64,000 nucleotides of DNA, taken from the NCBI RefSeq assembly GCF_000633535.1, contig NZ_AYMR01000001.1:1-64000 (forward strand), in the 5' to 3' direction. Position 1 is the stretch's first letter. Each line of letters begins with the position of its first letter. Positions 1 through 10,119 of this stretch are shown here, piece by piece. Under the pieces are notes generated by a model. That model did no database searches. It was not told where the DNA came from and was given only the letters and a program-made list of their open reading frames with translations. The translations under genes were made by a program, and so were the position numbers. The stretch comes from Leifsonia aquatica H1aii (GTDB lineage: Bacteria; Actinomycetota; Actinomycetes; Actinomycetales; Microbacteriaceae).

Positions 1-144
1 CCCCCTACACCGAGACGCTCCCTCCTCGTCAACACGGTCTCCCCCTCGCTCGAAGCAACACCTCCAACGACGCGTGGAATGTCCTGGCATCATCTCATAC
101 CAGGCACGTGGACCGGATGCATGTCCCACCCGGCACGTTCACGT

Positions 145-506
145 TCACCGACTCACCCCCGCGGCACCGAAGCGGGTCCGGTGGAGGACGCAGTTGAAGG
201 CGAGGTCGGCCGACCTCCCCCGCCCGCGGGGCGTCTCACGACGGCTGCCAGCAGGCCGCCGTCGACGATGGCGACGGCCACGACTCTCATGCCGGCGGCC
301 AGGCTGCCCGAGTTGCCGGTGATGGTGGTGTACGCCCACATAGCAATGTCGGGCCAGCCCGCTTTCTTCTCCTGGGCCGCCACCGCGGTGCGCAGGGCGG
401 ACAGGCGGACCTTGCTCGGGTTGTACACGACGGCCGCACGCGGCTCGACGAGGTCACGGCTCGCGGGCCTCGTCGCCACCGCGGCGGGACGGGGATGTCG
501 CCCCAT
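145..506 (-). pseudogene. diacylglycerol kinase-like fragment
   Basis: A 117-residue frame begins just downstream of the adhesin stop. It contains RAAVVYNPSKV followed by a Leu-rich helix and AGW, which resembles the first strand and helix of the lipid/diacylglycerol kinase catalytic domain. A later stretch, AAGMRVVAVAIVDGG, sits where the family has its glycine-rich GGDGT nucleotide loop, but that loop is not intact here. No frame continues with the remaining ~200 residues expected of the family. I read it as a 3'-truncated, degraded kinase gene. The call rests on one short match, so a chance resemblance is possible. Confidence 0.35.
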
Positions 507-536
507 CCCGCCGCAGCGGTGTCGTCCCAGCGGGCC

Positions 537-3500
537 TCAGCCGCGGCGCGGGCGGCGGCGCAGGCGCGTCGCCACGAGTCCGGCGGCGCCGGCGACCAGG
601 AGCCCGATGCCCCACAGGACTCCGGCACCCTGGGTCGAGCCGGTGCTGGCGAGGCCGCCCGCTGCATGCGAGTCGCGCACGACGGCGCAGGCCTCCCCCG
701 CGTCACCGCATCTGCCCTCGCCGGTCGACGGGGTCCACGGTCCGGGCGGGGTGGTGACCGTCGCGCGGTTGGTGGTGTCGATCGGCTCGTCGAGAACGGT
801 GGTCACCGTGAACGAGGTGGAGGCTCCGACGGCGAGGGCCGGGATCTTCCAGGTGAGCTTGCCGGCGGTCAGTGTCGCCGCCGGGCTCGTGCTGATGACC
901 CGGAGGCCACGCGGCAGGAGGTCGCTCACGGTGGCGTCCACCGCGTCGATCTGCCCGTCGTTGGTGACGACGATCGTGTAGACGATCGTGTCGCCCACGG
1001 AGGCCGTCGGCCGGTCGGCGGACTTCGCGACCGCGAGGTGGCCGATGTCGAAGCGGTTGGTCACCGTGACCGTGGCGGCCGAGCCGCTCGGGATGGCGAC
1101 CACGCCGTCCGCGGGGTCGAGGGTCGTGGACGTCGCGAGGCCGGCGTCCGTCTCCTCGACGGCGCAGGAGGCGCCGGCGATCAGGTCGTCGACGGTGGCC
1201 GTGTAGCCGTTCTCCTTGGAGAGCTCCAGGGTGCCCTTCGCTCCGAGGTCGATGAGCGTGGTCACGCCGTCGACGTCGTAGGTGCAGGTGACCTGGACGG
1301 TGAACGGTCCGGCGCCGAAGAGGGCGACGCCCGAGCCGACGCGCTTCTTGTCGATCGTCAGCGAGCCGGTGTCGAAGGTGTTGGTGATCGTCACCGTCGC
1401 CGGGGTTCCCGCGGGCACGGTGACGCCGGAGGCCGGGGCGATCGCGACGGAGGTCGCGCCTCCCGTCGCCGTCTCGGCCGTGTCGCAGTGCGCACCCTGG
1501 ATCAGACCGGTGACAGTCGCCGTGTAGCCGTTCGACTTGTCGAGGACGACCAGGCCCGCGTCGGGCAGCGGGATGGTGAGGGTCACGCCGTCCGTGACCC
1601 AGGTGCAGGTCAGCTGCGCGGTGAACGGACCGGCGCCGTAGGTGGCCGCGCCGTCGCCGTCGCGCACCTTCTCGAGGGTGACCGACCCGGCCGAGAACGT
1701 GTTGGTCACGTCGACCGTCACGTTCTGCACGGTGCCGTCGAGAGCGCCCGGGATGGTGACGGAGGGCTGGTCGACGGTGCTGTCCGTCGCCCCTCCGGTC
1801 GCCGTCTCGGTCACGGCGCAGACGGTGCCGGCCGGGTAGACGCCCGGGACGGTGACCGTCTCGCCGCCGCGGATCGTCACGTCGCCGTCGAACAGGGTCT
1901 GGTCGCCCGCGTAGACGCAGGTGGCATGGACCGTGAACGGACCGTCGCCGTAGTCGCCCGCGGCGTCGCCGTCGACGGTCTTGGTGATCGTGAGGGTGCC
2001 GGCCGCGTAGTGGTTGTTCACCACGGCGGTGTCGCCGCCGTCCGCACCGGTGAGGGTCACGGTCGTCGAGTCCCCGGCCGTCTCGGCCGCCCCGTCGAAC
2101 GCGATGCCGACGTGGTTCGGGGCGGTCGCGGCGCCGTCGGCGTCGGTCTCGCTGATCACGCACTTCGCGCCGACCGGCAGGCCGGTGATGGTGCGGGAAG
2201 CGCCGTCGGCGAGCGTGAAGGCCGCGTCCGCCGCCGCGAGCGGGATGGAGGCGCCGAGCGCGCTGGTGCAGACCAGGGTCAGGTCGAACGGCCCGAAGGA
2301 TCCGGCCGTCGCCGCGGTCTCGACGTGCTTCGTGACGGTGAGCTGCGTCATCGCGTAGTCGTTGGCGATGGCGACCGTCTGGGCGGCCGGGACCGGCGCC
2401 GAGACGTCGGCCGCGGTCGCGATGACCACGCTGGACGGCGTCACGGTGCGGCTCGACTCGCCGTAGGACCCGTCATCGCCGTGCTCGGTGACGGCGCACG
2501 AGGCGCCGACCGGGATGCCGTCGATGCGCGCGGTGTAGCCGCCGGCCTTGCTCAGCGTGACCGAGGAGGCGCTGCCGAGGTCGACCTTCACGCCCTCGAC
2601 GGTGCAGGCCACGTCGGCGACGAAGCTGGTCGGCGCGTACTCCGCGGCGTCTCCGGTGATCGTCTTGGTGATCTGCAGCGGACCGCCGGTGAGGATGACG
2701 CCGGCCTTGATCGGCTCCTGCGGTCCCGCCGGCTGCGAGCCCGACACGTACGTCGGGTAGAAGCCGAACGAGTTCCAGGCGCGCACGCCGGTCACGGGGG
2801 CGGTGACCGGGGCCCGGTCGTCGCCCGCCGCGGTGGTCGGGACGTTGGTGGTCGAGTACGTGACCTTGAGCGCGCCGCCGGCCGGCAGCACCGCACCGGG
2901 CGCGCCGCTGAAGTCGAAGACCAGCTTGATCGCGGTGACCGCGCCGGCGTCGACGGTGGTGCCGACCGCGCTGGAGGGCAACCACGAACCGGCGGGGCAG
3001 GATCCCGCACCGGGGGTGATCTCCTTGGTGCACGGGGTCTTGGAGGTGGTGACGTACCAGTCCATACGGGTGCCGTCCACGCCGCCCGAGCTCTGGAACG
3101 CGACGTCGCCGTTGAAGCGCGGCGTGTAGACCGAGCCGCGCTGCGACGGGTCGACCACGCCGACATCCCCGGGGTACGGGAAGACGTCGACCGCCGTGAG
3201 GTTCTTGGCGGCGACGTTCCCGCCGTTCACCATCTCCAGCTTCCAGTGGTCGGTGTCGCCGATGGCGCTGACCGCCGCGCAGGGGTAGCGGTAGTAGCCG
3301 TCGGCGTCCGAGGTGCAGGGCAGCGACGGGTTGTTGATGTTCTGCGCGTCTCCGCTGTCGGAGCGGACGCCCTTCGAGGCGGTGAACGAGCCCTGCGAGA
3401 GGGTGGTCACGACGTTGCTCGTCGAGCAGGTGTTGTTCGCGAAGCTCACGCCGCGTCCGTTGCCCGGGTTGAGCGCGGTGCAGACGCCGGCGGTGAGCGC

Positions 3501-6500
3501 GCGGTCGGTGCTCACGCCGAAGCGGTTGGTCGCGACCGTCGCCGGCGCGAGTCCCGGCTTGATCTGCAGGGAGATCGTGATGCTGTAGGTCTCACCGGGG
3601 GCGAGCTGGGAACCGGCAGGCCAGGAGAAGCGGATCGCTCCGGTCGCCTGGTCGTAGGTGCGGGTCACCTTCGCCGCGTCGGTCGGCAGGGTGCCGCCCG
3701 TCGATGTGCTGTAGATCGGCACGTTGGTCGGCACGTAGAGCAGCGAGCCGTCGGCCGGGAGGGTGTCCGTCACGACCGGGTTGGGCAGGTATCCCGTTCC
3801 GGTGTTCTTGAACCGCAGGGTCCAGTTGACCTCCTTGCCGGAGGCCGCCTGACCGGGGCTCGTCTTCTCGACGGCGATGGCCGCAGTGCCCGGGTTGACG
3901 GTGAAGGTCGCCGTCGCGGTCGCCCGCGTGGCCTTCACCTCGTTGTAGGAGGCGTCGGCGAACACCGTGTCGGTGATGGTGCCCGCCGCGGTCTCGCCGG
4001 GCATCGGGGTGCTGACCGCCGTGGAGGCGACCGGGCCGGACCCGTCCCGCAGCTGCGAGCGCAGGCTCACGCTGAGGCGCACGTTGTCCGCGTTGTTGGA
4101 GGCGGCGAAGCTCGAGCCGTCCGCCTTCGTGAACGTGAAGCGCAGGCCTGTCACATCGGCGGCGGCGGTGCCGGAGGGCAGCGAGGCCGTCGCGATCGTG
4201 GTCGCGGTGCCGGGGTGCCAGATCGCGCCGGCGCCCTGGCCGGTCTGGGCGTCGATCGTCACCCGGTCGGCGCCGGTGGGCACGTTCGGGATGGCGAAGC
4301 CGGTGAGCGTGAACGCGTTCCAGAAGGTGGGGGTCGAGTCCTCGATGACGAGAGCCTTCGGGGCGAGCGTGCCGGTCGAACGGGCGCGCAGGTTCACCTG
4401 GATGGGGTTCGTCGGGTTGGCCTGCAGCGTGCTCGTCGGAGTGAAGGCCTTCGACGTGGCCACCGCGAGATTGCCGTTCGCGAGGGTCACGGACGCGCTC
4501 TGCGTGTCCGCGGCCTGCACGGTCGGGTAGACGTCGTCGTGCAGGGCGCCGTAGACGGTGTTGACGAAGGCGCCGGCGGTGGGCGCCGTGCCGGCGGCCC
4601 GGCTGGTCGGGCGCAGCTGCGTCGTCAGGGTGACGGCGGCCTTCTGCCCCGGCGCGATGGTGGCGCCGGTGCCGTCGGCCCCCTGCGCGTTGGTGCCGCG
4701 CAGCAGCACGCTGACACCGACCACGTCGGAGAGCTGGGCCGCCGTGAGGGCCGTCGCCTGCGCGATCGTGTGCGTCGTCGTCGTGAGGGTCCCGTCGTCG
4801 GCGCGGTGCAGGAGCGAGACGACGCTGAGCGAGGTCTGCACCCCGGCCGCCGAGCTCAGGTCCACGGCGATCTTGGTGAGGTTCAGCTTGTCCAGCGGGT
4901 TCGCGGCCGGGTCGTAGGCGCCGAAGACGCACGGGGCCGTCGAGGTTGCGTTGGTGCAGTCGATCGGGTCGCTGAGCCGGAGCTGCCAGGTGCTGCTGGT
5001 GGAGGTGTTCGCGATCGTCGTCGTGTAGACGGTGGTCGGGTACGAGGCGGCCGGCACATCCGGCTGCGGGATGACGAGCGTCGTCGGGTTCGCGGTCTTC
5101 GTCGTCTTCGTGGTGAAGGTCGGGTCGATGATCGTGACGTGGTCCGACGCGGTCCGCTCGAACGGGGCGCCGGTGGCCGGGATGCCGCGCACGAGGACGG
5201 TGTTGTCGACCGCGCCCGCCGATCCGGCGATGTTGTACTCCCGGGTTCCGGTCACCCAGTCGGTGGCGGCGCCGCCGCGCACGGAGTTGCGCAGCTTGAG
5301 GTCGAGGTGCAGGGTGCGCGCGTTCGCGTCGGCGCCCGGGAACGCCCCGGCGGAGGCGCTCGCCACACCGCTGCCCACGGTCGGGGCCATCGGGTCGCCC
5401 GTTGCGGCGATGGCCGCGGCGCGGTTCGGGCTCTCGATGAACGTCAGGCGCACGCCCTGGGTCGAGGCGCGCTCGGCGGTGCTCAGGGTGTAGCCGGGGA
5501 AGGTGCCGTCACAGGCGTTCGCGCTGGTGCAGGCCTTCGACGTGACGTCGTTCCACGTGGTGCCGTCGAACAGCTCGACCTTGGAGACCTTGTCCCAGCG
5601 GATCAGCGGGTCGTAGGTCGCGCCCGCCGTGGAGGTCGGGGTGATCGCGTCGATGCGCACCAGGTCGAACGCCTGGAACACGCTGGCCGACACGGGCGAC
5701 GGGCTCGCCGGGTCCTGCACGGCCATCGAGGTGACGCCGGTGGTCTGGGTGCCCCAGCCGAGCGTGACGCCGGTGGTCGTGCCGGACTGGGCCTGCAGCA
5801 CCTTGGTGCCGTCCCAGGCCTTGCTCGCGATCAGCGGCCCGGGGCCGCCGTCGGTGGCCTGGACGTTCGCGGTGGCGCAGTCCACGGCCGGGCGGCTCGT
5901 GATGGTCGCGCCGCCGTTGACGGTGCCGCTCGCGCTGCTGACCGCGCAGTTCTCGTAGGCGGTGAGCGCCGGGTAGGTGCCCGGGTTGGTCGGCCCGGTG
6001 CCGTCGCGGAGCGTGCCGCGCGCGACGAACACGATGCCCGGCTTCACGTTGGTCGCCTGGCCGAAGCCCGCCGTGTCGGTGAAGGTGAAGCGCAGACCGC
6101 GCACGTCGGAGCGGCCGGTGCCGCTCGGCAGCGCGTCGTCCAACACGGCCGAGTAGGTCTTCGCCCCGGAGGTCGCGTCGACGGTGGTCAGCGTCTTCCA
6201 GGTCGTGCCGTCGGTCGTGTACTCGATGGTGAGCTTCGATCCGGCCGGCACCGAGGTCGGCGCGATGGCGGTGGCGTCGAACGCGTTCCAGTACGGCGCG
6301 GCGGTGGGGTCCTGGGGCTCGCTCACGACGATAGTGTTCGGGCGCACGGAGCTCGTGCCGGACGGCGTCTGGGCCGACAGCTGCACGAGGCTCGCGCCGC
6401 CCGGGATCACGGTCTGGGGCGTGATGGTCTTGTCGAGCGCCAGGAGCACCTCGGGGAAGTACACCTCGAGGTTCGCGGTCGCCGTGTCCTCGGCCGTCCC

Positions 6501-8126
6501 GGCCGCGTTGGTGCCGGTGACGGTCGCCGCGTTCGGGTAGGTGACGAAGCCGGAGCCGGCGGGGCCCGCGTCCGTCGTCGTGCCGACGCGGAACGGCAGC
6601 TTCGCCGTCGCGCCGGTGGCGATCGTGCCGGTGTAGGTCACCTGGAAGGCGGTGATGTACTGCCCGGGTGCGAGCGTCGGCGTGGTGGGCAGACCCGACG
6701 AGGTGAAGGCCGAGTCGGCGGGGGCCGCTCCGGTGTTCACCGACCAGGAGACGGTGGCGCCGGTCGCGCCGTCCGGCCAGGCCGCGCCGGAGGAGAACCC
6801 GCCGAAGGAGATCTTGTCGGAGAAGAACGTGCCACTGCCCGGCTCCCGCACCGACAGGCTGGTCAGCGGGCCGGTGGAGGTGTTGGTCGCGGTGAGGGTG
6901 GCCGTGGTGGACTGCCCGGCCGGGAGCTGCTGAACGCTGAAGCTCTTGTCGGCGGAGACGGTCACGGTGAGCGGGGCGATCTCCTGCGAGGCCGTGGCGG
7001 GAGCCGAGGTGGCGTCGCCCTTCGGCGTGCTGACGATGGAGGCGATCGTGTTGACGCGGGTTCCCCCGGCGACGAGCGAGGCGCCCGTCCGACGGTTCGT
7101 CGCGCGCTGCGCGAAGACGACGTCGACGGATCCGTTGGCGCTCGGGGTGATGGTCGCCCCGCCCTGCGACGAGCTGAAGACGATCTTCAGGCCGAGAACG
7201 TCACCCGCGGCGACCGTGGACGGCAGCGCCGGGGTCGCACCGACCGGACCCGGGACGTCGCCGCCCGCGGTCACGGCCACGACCTGCACCTGGTCGGCGC
7301 CGGCCGGCATGGTCACGGCGCCGAAGCCCGCGAAGTCGTAGAAGTCGTACACGCCGCCCGCAGCCGACGGATCGGAGGGCTCGGCGATGGTCAGGCTGGT
7401 CGCGTCGATGTTCGACGTGCTCGACGCCTTGAGCGTGGCGGTCGAGTGCTCGCCGGCGGCGAACTGCGTCGACGCGGGCGTCCAGGTCTTCGAGGCCGTC
7501 GCGCCGAGCACGTCCGGGACGTGAACGGTCACCGGCGCGGACGCCTGCACGGTGGCCGCGTTGCTCGCCGTGAAGGTCGCCGTGTTCGTGAGCGTCTTGG
7601 TGTCGTACGACTTCGCGACGTCGTCCGGCACCTTGACGATGACCTGGACGGTGCCGGTCGCGCCCGCGGCGAGGCCCGTGCTCGCCGGGGTGGTGTTGGG
7701 GACGGGGTCGCCGAACACGACCTTCACCGTGCTGCCGTCGACCGTGACGGCGCCACTGCCGCCGACGACCGTGGGCGTGCCGACGATCATCAGCGGCGCC
7801 GGGACGGGATCGGTGATCGTCGCGTCCACGCACCCGGTCGTCGTCGACGAGCAGCCGAAGTTGAGGGTGTACACGAACTGCTGCCCGGGCTGCACATCGG
7901 TGACCGTCGTCGTCTTCGACAGGTTCAGGACGCCGGATCCGAGGTCGTCGGCGTTGGCCGCCTGGACGCCGATCGCGGACGAGCCGAGCAGCACCAGCGC
8001 GAGCGCCGCGGCGACGCTGACCGGAGTCCGGAGAGTGAGTCGGGCGGCCGAGTGACGGCCGCGCGGGCGCACGAAGAGAGCGCGGATACGGGTAAGCAAG
8101 ACGATCCCCCATGCGGGACGAGGCAT
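537..8126 (-). CDS. giant LAxTG-anchored adhesin (DUF5979/DUF11 repeats)
   Basis: This is a 2529-residue secreted surface protein. Residues 1 to ~58 hold a basic n-region and a hydrophobic core ending near VQAANA, a signal peptide. The long middle consists of beta-sandwich repeats of the isopeptide/DUF11 kind rich in Thr, Ala and Gly. From about residue 1810 there are five copies of a ~110-residue DUF5979-like module (pattern L-[TQ]-[IV]-[TED]-K...GPF...C-T...G...C-x-[VI]-x-E-T). A DUF11-like domain follows (about 2365-2455). The sorting signal is LASTG at 2492-2496, then a hydrophobic helix and a basic tail ending RRRPRRG. LAxTG is the substrate motif known for class E sortases of actinobacteria; no sortase gene is in the window. 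A fibrillar, wall-attached role is inferred. The opposite strand carries an uninterrupted frame of similar length, which I treat as a composition artefact. Confidence 0.92.
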   Translation of the reverse strand: MPRPAWGIVLLTRIRALFVRPRGRHSAARLTLRTPVSVAAALALVLLGSSAIGVQAANADDLGSGVLNLSKTTTVTDVQPGQQFVYTLNFGCSSTTTGCVDATITDPVPAPLMIVGTPTVVGGSGAVTVDGSTVKVVFGDPVPNTTPASTGLAAGATGTVQVIVKVPDDVAKSYDTKTLTNTATFTASNAATVQASAPVTVHVPDVLGATASKTWTPASTQFAAGEHSTATLKASSTSNIDATSLTIAEPSDPSAAGGVYDFYDFAGFGAVTMPAGADQVQVVAVTAGGDVPGPVGATPALPSTVAAGDVLGLKIVFSSSQGGATITPSANGSVDVVFAQRATNRRTGASLVAGGTRVNTIASIVSTPKGDATSAPATASQEIAPLTVTVSADKSFSVQQLPAGQSTTATLTATNTSTGPLTSLSVREPGSGTFFSDKISFGGFSSGAAWPDGATGATVSWSVNTGAAPADSAFTSSGLPTTPTLAPGQYITAFQVTYTGTIATGATAKLPFRVGTTTDAGPAGSGFVTYPNAATVTGTNAAGTAEDTATANLEVYFPEVLLALDKTITPQTVIPGGASLVQLSAQTPSGTSSVRPNTIVVSEPQDPTAAPYWNAFDATAIAPTSVPAGSKLTIEYTTDGTTWKTLTTVDATSGAKTYSAVLDDALPSGTGRSDVRGLRFTFTDTAGFGQATNVKPGIVFVARGTLRDGTGPTNPGTYPALTAYENCAVSSASGTVNGGATITSRPAVDCATANVQATDGGPGPLIASKAWDGTKVLQAQSGTTTGVTLGWGTQTTGVTSMAVQDPASPSPVSASVFQAFDLVRIDAITPTSTAGATYDPLIRWDKVSKVELFDGTTWNDVTSKACTSANACDGTFPGYTLSTAERASTQGVRLTFIESPNRAAAIAATGDPMAPTVGSGVASASAGAFPGADANARTLHLDLKLRNSVRGGAATDWVTGTREYNIAGSAGAVDNTVLVRGIPATGAPFERTASDHVTIIDPTFTTKTTKTANPTTLVIPQPDVPAASYPTTVYTTTIANTSTSSTWQLRLSDPIDCTNATSTAPCVFGAYDPAANPLDKLNLTKIAVDLSSAAGVQTSLSVVSLLHRADDGTLTTTTHTIAQATALTAAQLSDVVGVSVLLRGTNAQGADGTGATIAPGQKAAVTLTTQLRPTSRAAGTAPTAGAFVNTVYGALHDDVYPTVQAADTQSASVTLANGNLAVATSKAFTPTSTLQANPTNPIQVNLRARSTGTLAPKALVIEDSTPTFWNAFTLTGFAIPNVPTGADRVTIDAQTGQGAGAIWHPGTATTIATASLPSGTAAADVTGLRFTFTKADGSSFAASNNADNVRLSVSLRSQLRDGSGPVASTAVSTPMPGETAAGTITDTVFADASYNEVKATRATATATFTVNPGTAAIAVEKTSPGQAASGKEVNWTLRFKNTGTGYLPNPVVTDTLPADGSLLYVPTNVPIYSTSTGGTLPTDAAKVTRTYDQATGAIRFSWPAGSQLAPGETYSITISLQIKPGLAPATVATNRFGVSTDRALTAGVCTALNPGNGRGVSFANNTCSTSNVVTTLSQGSFTASKGVRSDSGDAQNINNPSLPCTSDADGYYRYPCAAVSAIGDTDHWKLEMVNGGNVAAKNLTAVDVFPYPGDVGVVDPSQRGSVYTPRFNGDVAFQSSGGVDGTRMDWYVTTSKTPCTKEITPGAGSCPAGSWLPSSAVGTTVDAGAVTAIKLVFDFSGAPGAVLPAGGALKVTYSTTNVPTTAAGDDRAPVTAPVTGVRAWNSFGFYPTYVSGSQPAGPQEPIKAGVILTGGPLQITKTITGDAAEYAPTSFVADVACTVEGVKVDLGSASSVTLSKAGGYTARIDGIPVGASCAVTEHGDDGSYGESSRTVTPSSVVIATAADVSAPVPAAQTVAIANDYAMTQLTVTKHVETAATAGSFGPFDLTLVCTSALGASIPLAAADAAFTLADGASRTITGLPVGAKCVISETDADGAATAPNHVGIAFDGAAETAGDSTTVTLTGADGGDTAVVNNHYAAGTLTITKTVDGDAAGDYGDGPFTVHATCVYAGDQTLFDGDVTIRGGETVTVPGVYPAGTVCAVTETATGGATDSTVDQPSVTIPGALDGTVQNVTVDVTNTFSAGSVTLEKVRDGDGAATYGAGPFTAQLTCTWVTDGVTLTIPLPDAGLVVLDKSNGYTATVTGLIQGAHCDTAETATGGATSVAIAPASGVTVPAGTPATVTITNTFDTGSLTIDKKRVGSGVALFGAGPFTVQVTCTYDVDGVTTLIDLGAKGTLELSKENGYTATVDDLIAGASCAVEETDAGLATSTTLDPADGVVAIPSGSAATVTVTNRFDIGHLAVAKSADRPTASVGDTIVYTIVVTNDGQIDAVDATVSDLLPRGLRVISTSPAATLTAGKLTWKIPALAVGASTSFTVTTVLDEPIDTTNRATVTTPPGPWTPSTGEGRCGDAGEACAVVRDSHAAGGLASTGSTQGAGVLWGIGLLVAGAAGLVATRLRRRPRRG

Positions 8127-8259
8127 CCGGGTCCGCTCGGCGGGCGTCGTGACGGGTGTTCGACGAGCGTCGGTTCGGGTAGCGGCTCGCGGGTCGGGTC
8201 CGGCGAGAGATGCTTCCCCTCTTTCCTATCGAAATTCTCATCACGCCTGTAGAGGTTCT

Positions 8260-8281
8260 GCCACCCCAAAATAGGGGTGGC
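8260..8281. other. perfect hairpin upstream of the adhesin gene
   Basis: GCCACCCC and GGGGTGGC form a perfect 8-bp stem around a six-base loop, about 134 bases ahead of the adhesin start. No T-tract follows on either strand. It could be a leader hairpin in the adhesin mRNA, the end of an upstream transcript, or a protein-binding palindrome. Confidence 0.45.
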
Positions 8282-8949
8282 GATGGGCTGGCAAGAAAGG
8301 AATTCCAGGCTGTGGATCTTCCGTTGGAAATGCGGCTTAGGGGGCCCGGCTGGCTTGCTCGCGTAGAAGGCTGTTGAGCGGCTGCCGTGACGTTGCTGGT
8401 AATCGTGCCAGGTCATCGACCTTGGGGACGCTTTCGATCTCAGGACATGCGGCTCGAAGATTCGAATGTCGGACGTCCTTATACCCGCCAGTCCCAGACC
8501 AACCAGTCTCATTAGAACCCTTTTTTGCCGTCCGGCGGAGAGATCGAGAGCAAGTGGGAGGGGCGCAGTGCCGAACCCGTGAAATACCGGACCGAGCTTG
8601 CGAGCGAACATGTGCTGCTGTGAGTCTGGACTCGGCTGGTCTGGGACTGGCTGGCAGGGTTGGTGTTGTCGTCTTCGCCCGGTCGTGGGCCGATATGCCG
8701 GTGGCCTCGTGCGGGCCTTGCTTTCGACGTGTCCTCCGGGCGAGCGCGGCCGACGCTACCCGGCCCACCTCGATGACCTGCTTAGAAGCCTGCCCGACCC
8801 CTCTCGAGACCGTGGCCCGTCACAGTGCTGCCTCGAAGTGTCTTCCTCCCGGGGCGGCGCCGGCCGCGGGGCGGCCGATCCCGTGTTGCATCGAAGGAAG
8901 GATCTGATCCGCTATGACTATCGTCGAAAGCCCGGAACGGAGAACCGGG
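8282..8949. other. no recognisable gene
   Basis: About 670 bases between the adhesin leader and the sigma-factor remnant. Reading frames on both strands are short, have no domain I recognise and lack convincing ribosome-binding sites. The 3' part of the sigma-factor gene and any anti-sigma partner would be expected here, but neither is visible. The stretch looks decayed. Confidence 0.5.
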
Positions 8950-9383
8950 AATGAGCTAGGACCGGCAGTCGGAAGGACAAGTAGGGCGCTATCCACTGTC
9001 GACAATTCCCTCAGTGCCGTCGCAAGGCGCTACCGGGTCTCGATCGCCTCCACATCTGGCGCATCGACCGAATCTTCACGCGACGCACGGTTCAGAAATC
9101 GTCGATACCGGGAGGTGGACCGGCGCAGGTTGCGCGAGACGTTCACGACGCTGACTAGTAGCCACGGGATCACAGATCCATTCATCAATGTGACCGAATG
9201 GCGTTTGTGCCAGAGCTCGAAGAAGACCGTCGCGGTGACATCCTCAGCCGCGTGTCGGTGCTCGACTAGCCCGAGTGCCCGCTGGTAGACGCGAACGCGG
9301 TGAAGGTCGAACAGCTGTCCGAACGCTTCGCCATCATTCTGACGTGCGCGCTCCCATAGCTGGGGCTCGACCGAATCATTCAT
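8950..9383 (-). pseudogene. ECF sigma factor broken by amber codon
   Basis: The first ~110 codons from MNDSVEP encode an ECF sigma-70 region 2: RARQNDGEAFGQLFDLH, then AAEDVTATVFFELW, then VIPWLLVSVVNVSRNLRR. The frame reads EAIETR and stops at TAG (9028-9030 region). It then continues in the same frame with RLATALRELSTVDSALLVL, the first helix of region 4 (compare the usual ALxxLxxxDRxxLLL). After that the expected helix-turn-helix is lost, so a frameshift or substitution lies just beyond. The start could also be 51 bases further upstream (9434). A region-2-only protein could bind core polymerase but should not recognise a -35 element. The adhesin gene is the next intact gene downstream. Confidence 0.75.
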
Positions 9384-9434
9384 CAGATCCAGCAATGTCC
9401 GGAAACGCGCGGTTCGTAACATCTGACGCACCAT

Positions 9435-9698
9435 CCCAGCGGGGAGAGGGGCCGTTGGTCTCCGACATCACCAGTCAATCTGGGAACATGACGGTCCTAA
9501 TGACCGATTGCCGCGTTGTCGACGTGACGGACATAGAAGTATCGGCTGGGCCGATGAAGACACAACCGTCATCCGTGACACCGCATCCCGGGTCTTGCGC
9601 ACCACTCACGGCCTCGCCGAAATAACTCCCTCTGGGAAGGAGTCTACTCTGGAGGAGCCCCGGCTCAGCATCGACTGGACCCGGGGGCCGCTGAGGCG
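9435..9698. other. no recognisable gene
   Basis: Short overlapping frames only, none with a recognisable motif or a good ribosome-binding site. Confidence 0.4.
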
Positions 9699-9830
9699 AT
9701 GCAGAACTGGTCGAACCGCAACTATGTCGCGTCGCTGCCGTCCTATACCGGCCGCAATCTGGGGACGATCGCAGAGATCGGCGGATACACGATCAACACC
9801 CGCGCCCAGTACAGCATCCTCTGGCCGTAG
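9699..9830 (+). pseudogene. unidentified C-terminal gene fragment
   Basis: A 43-codon frame starting MQNWSNRNYVASLPSY and ending SILWP before TAG has protein-like composition (aromatic and Gly/Thr rich, YTGRNLGTIAEIGGYTINTR). It is open upstream for some 15 codons without a better start. I do not recognise the family. It is probably the tail of a lost exported protein. The following 290 bases to the arabinofuranosidase stop codon hold nothing I can identify. Confidence 0.25.
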
Positions 9831-10119
9831 ATCGTCGCCGAAGTCTCGGAAGCGCCTGCCGCGGCAATCGCTGTCGCCGTGAATCCTTCATCAAGGGAAT
9901 GGCTGGCATGGTCATCCGACTGGAGAACCTCGCTAACTCGCCCCCGCGCATGCTACGACGTCTGGTAGTCCGTCATCATCTTCTCTCCGGCTCCGGCGTC
10001 TCTTCCGCCTCGCCTCTGTTGATGCCGGGCTAGGTGCTTTGCGCAGCACGAGCCTTTTGTGTGGGACCGGATTTCGGCGGCCTTCGTCGTGCTGGCCATG
10101 AGGTCTCCGCCTTCATCGG

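Noticed and set aside
495-8252. A 2585-codon open frame on the plus strand opposite the adhesin gene
   Set aside because: It is almost entirely Arg, Gly, Asp, Ala and Val, the reflection of GC-rich codon bias on the other strand. It has no domain and no ribosome-binding site, while the minus frame has a signal peptide, repeats and a sorting signal.
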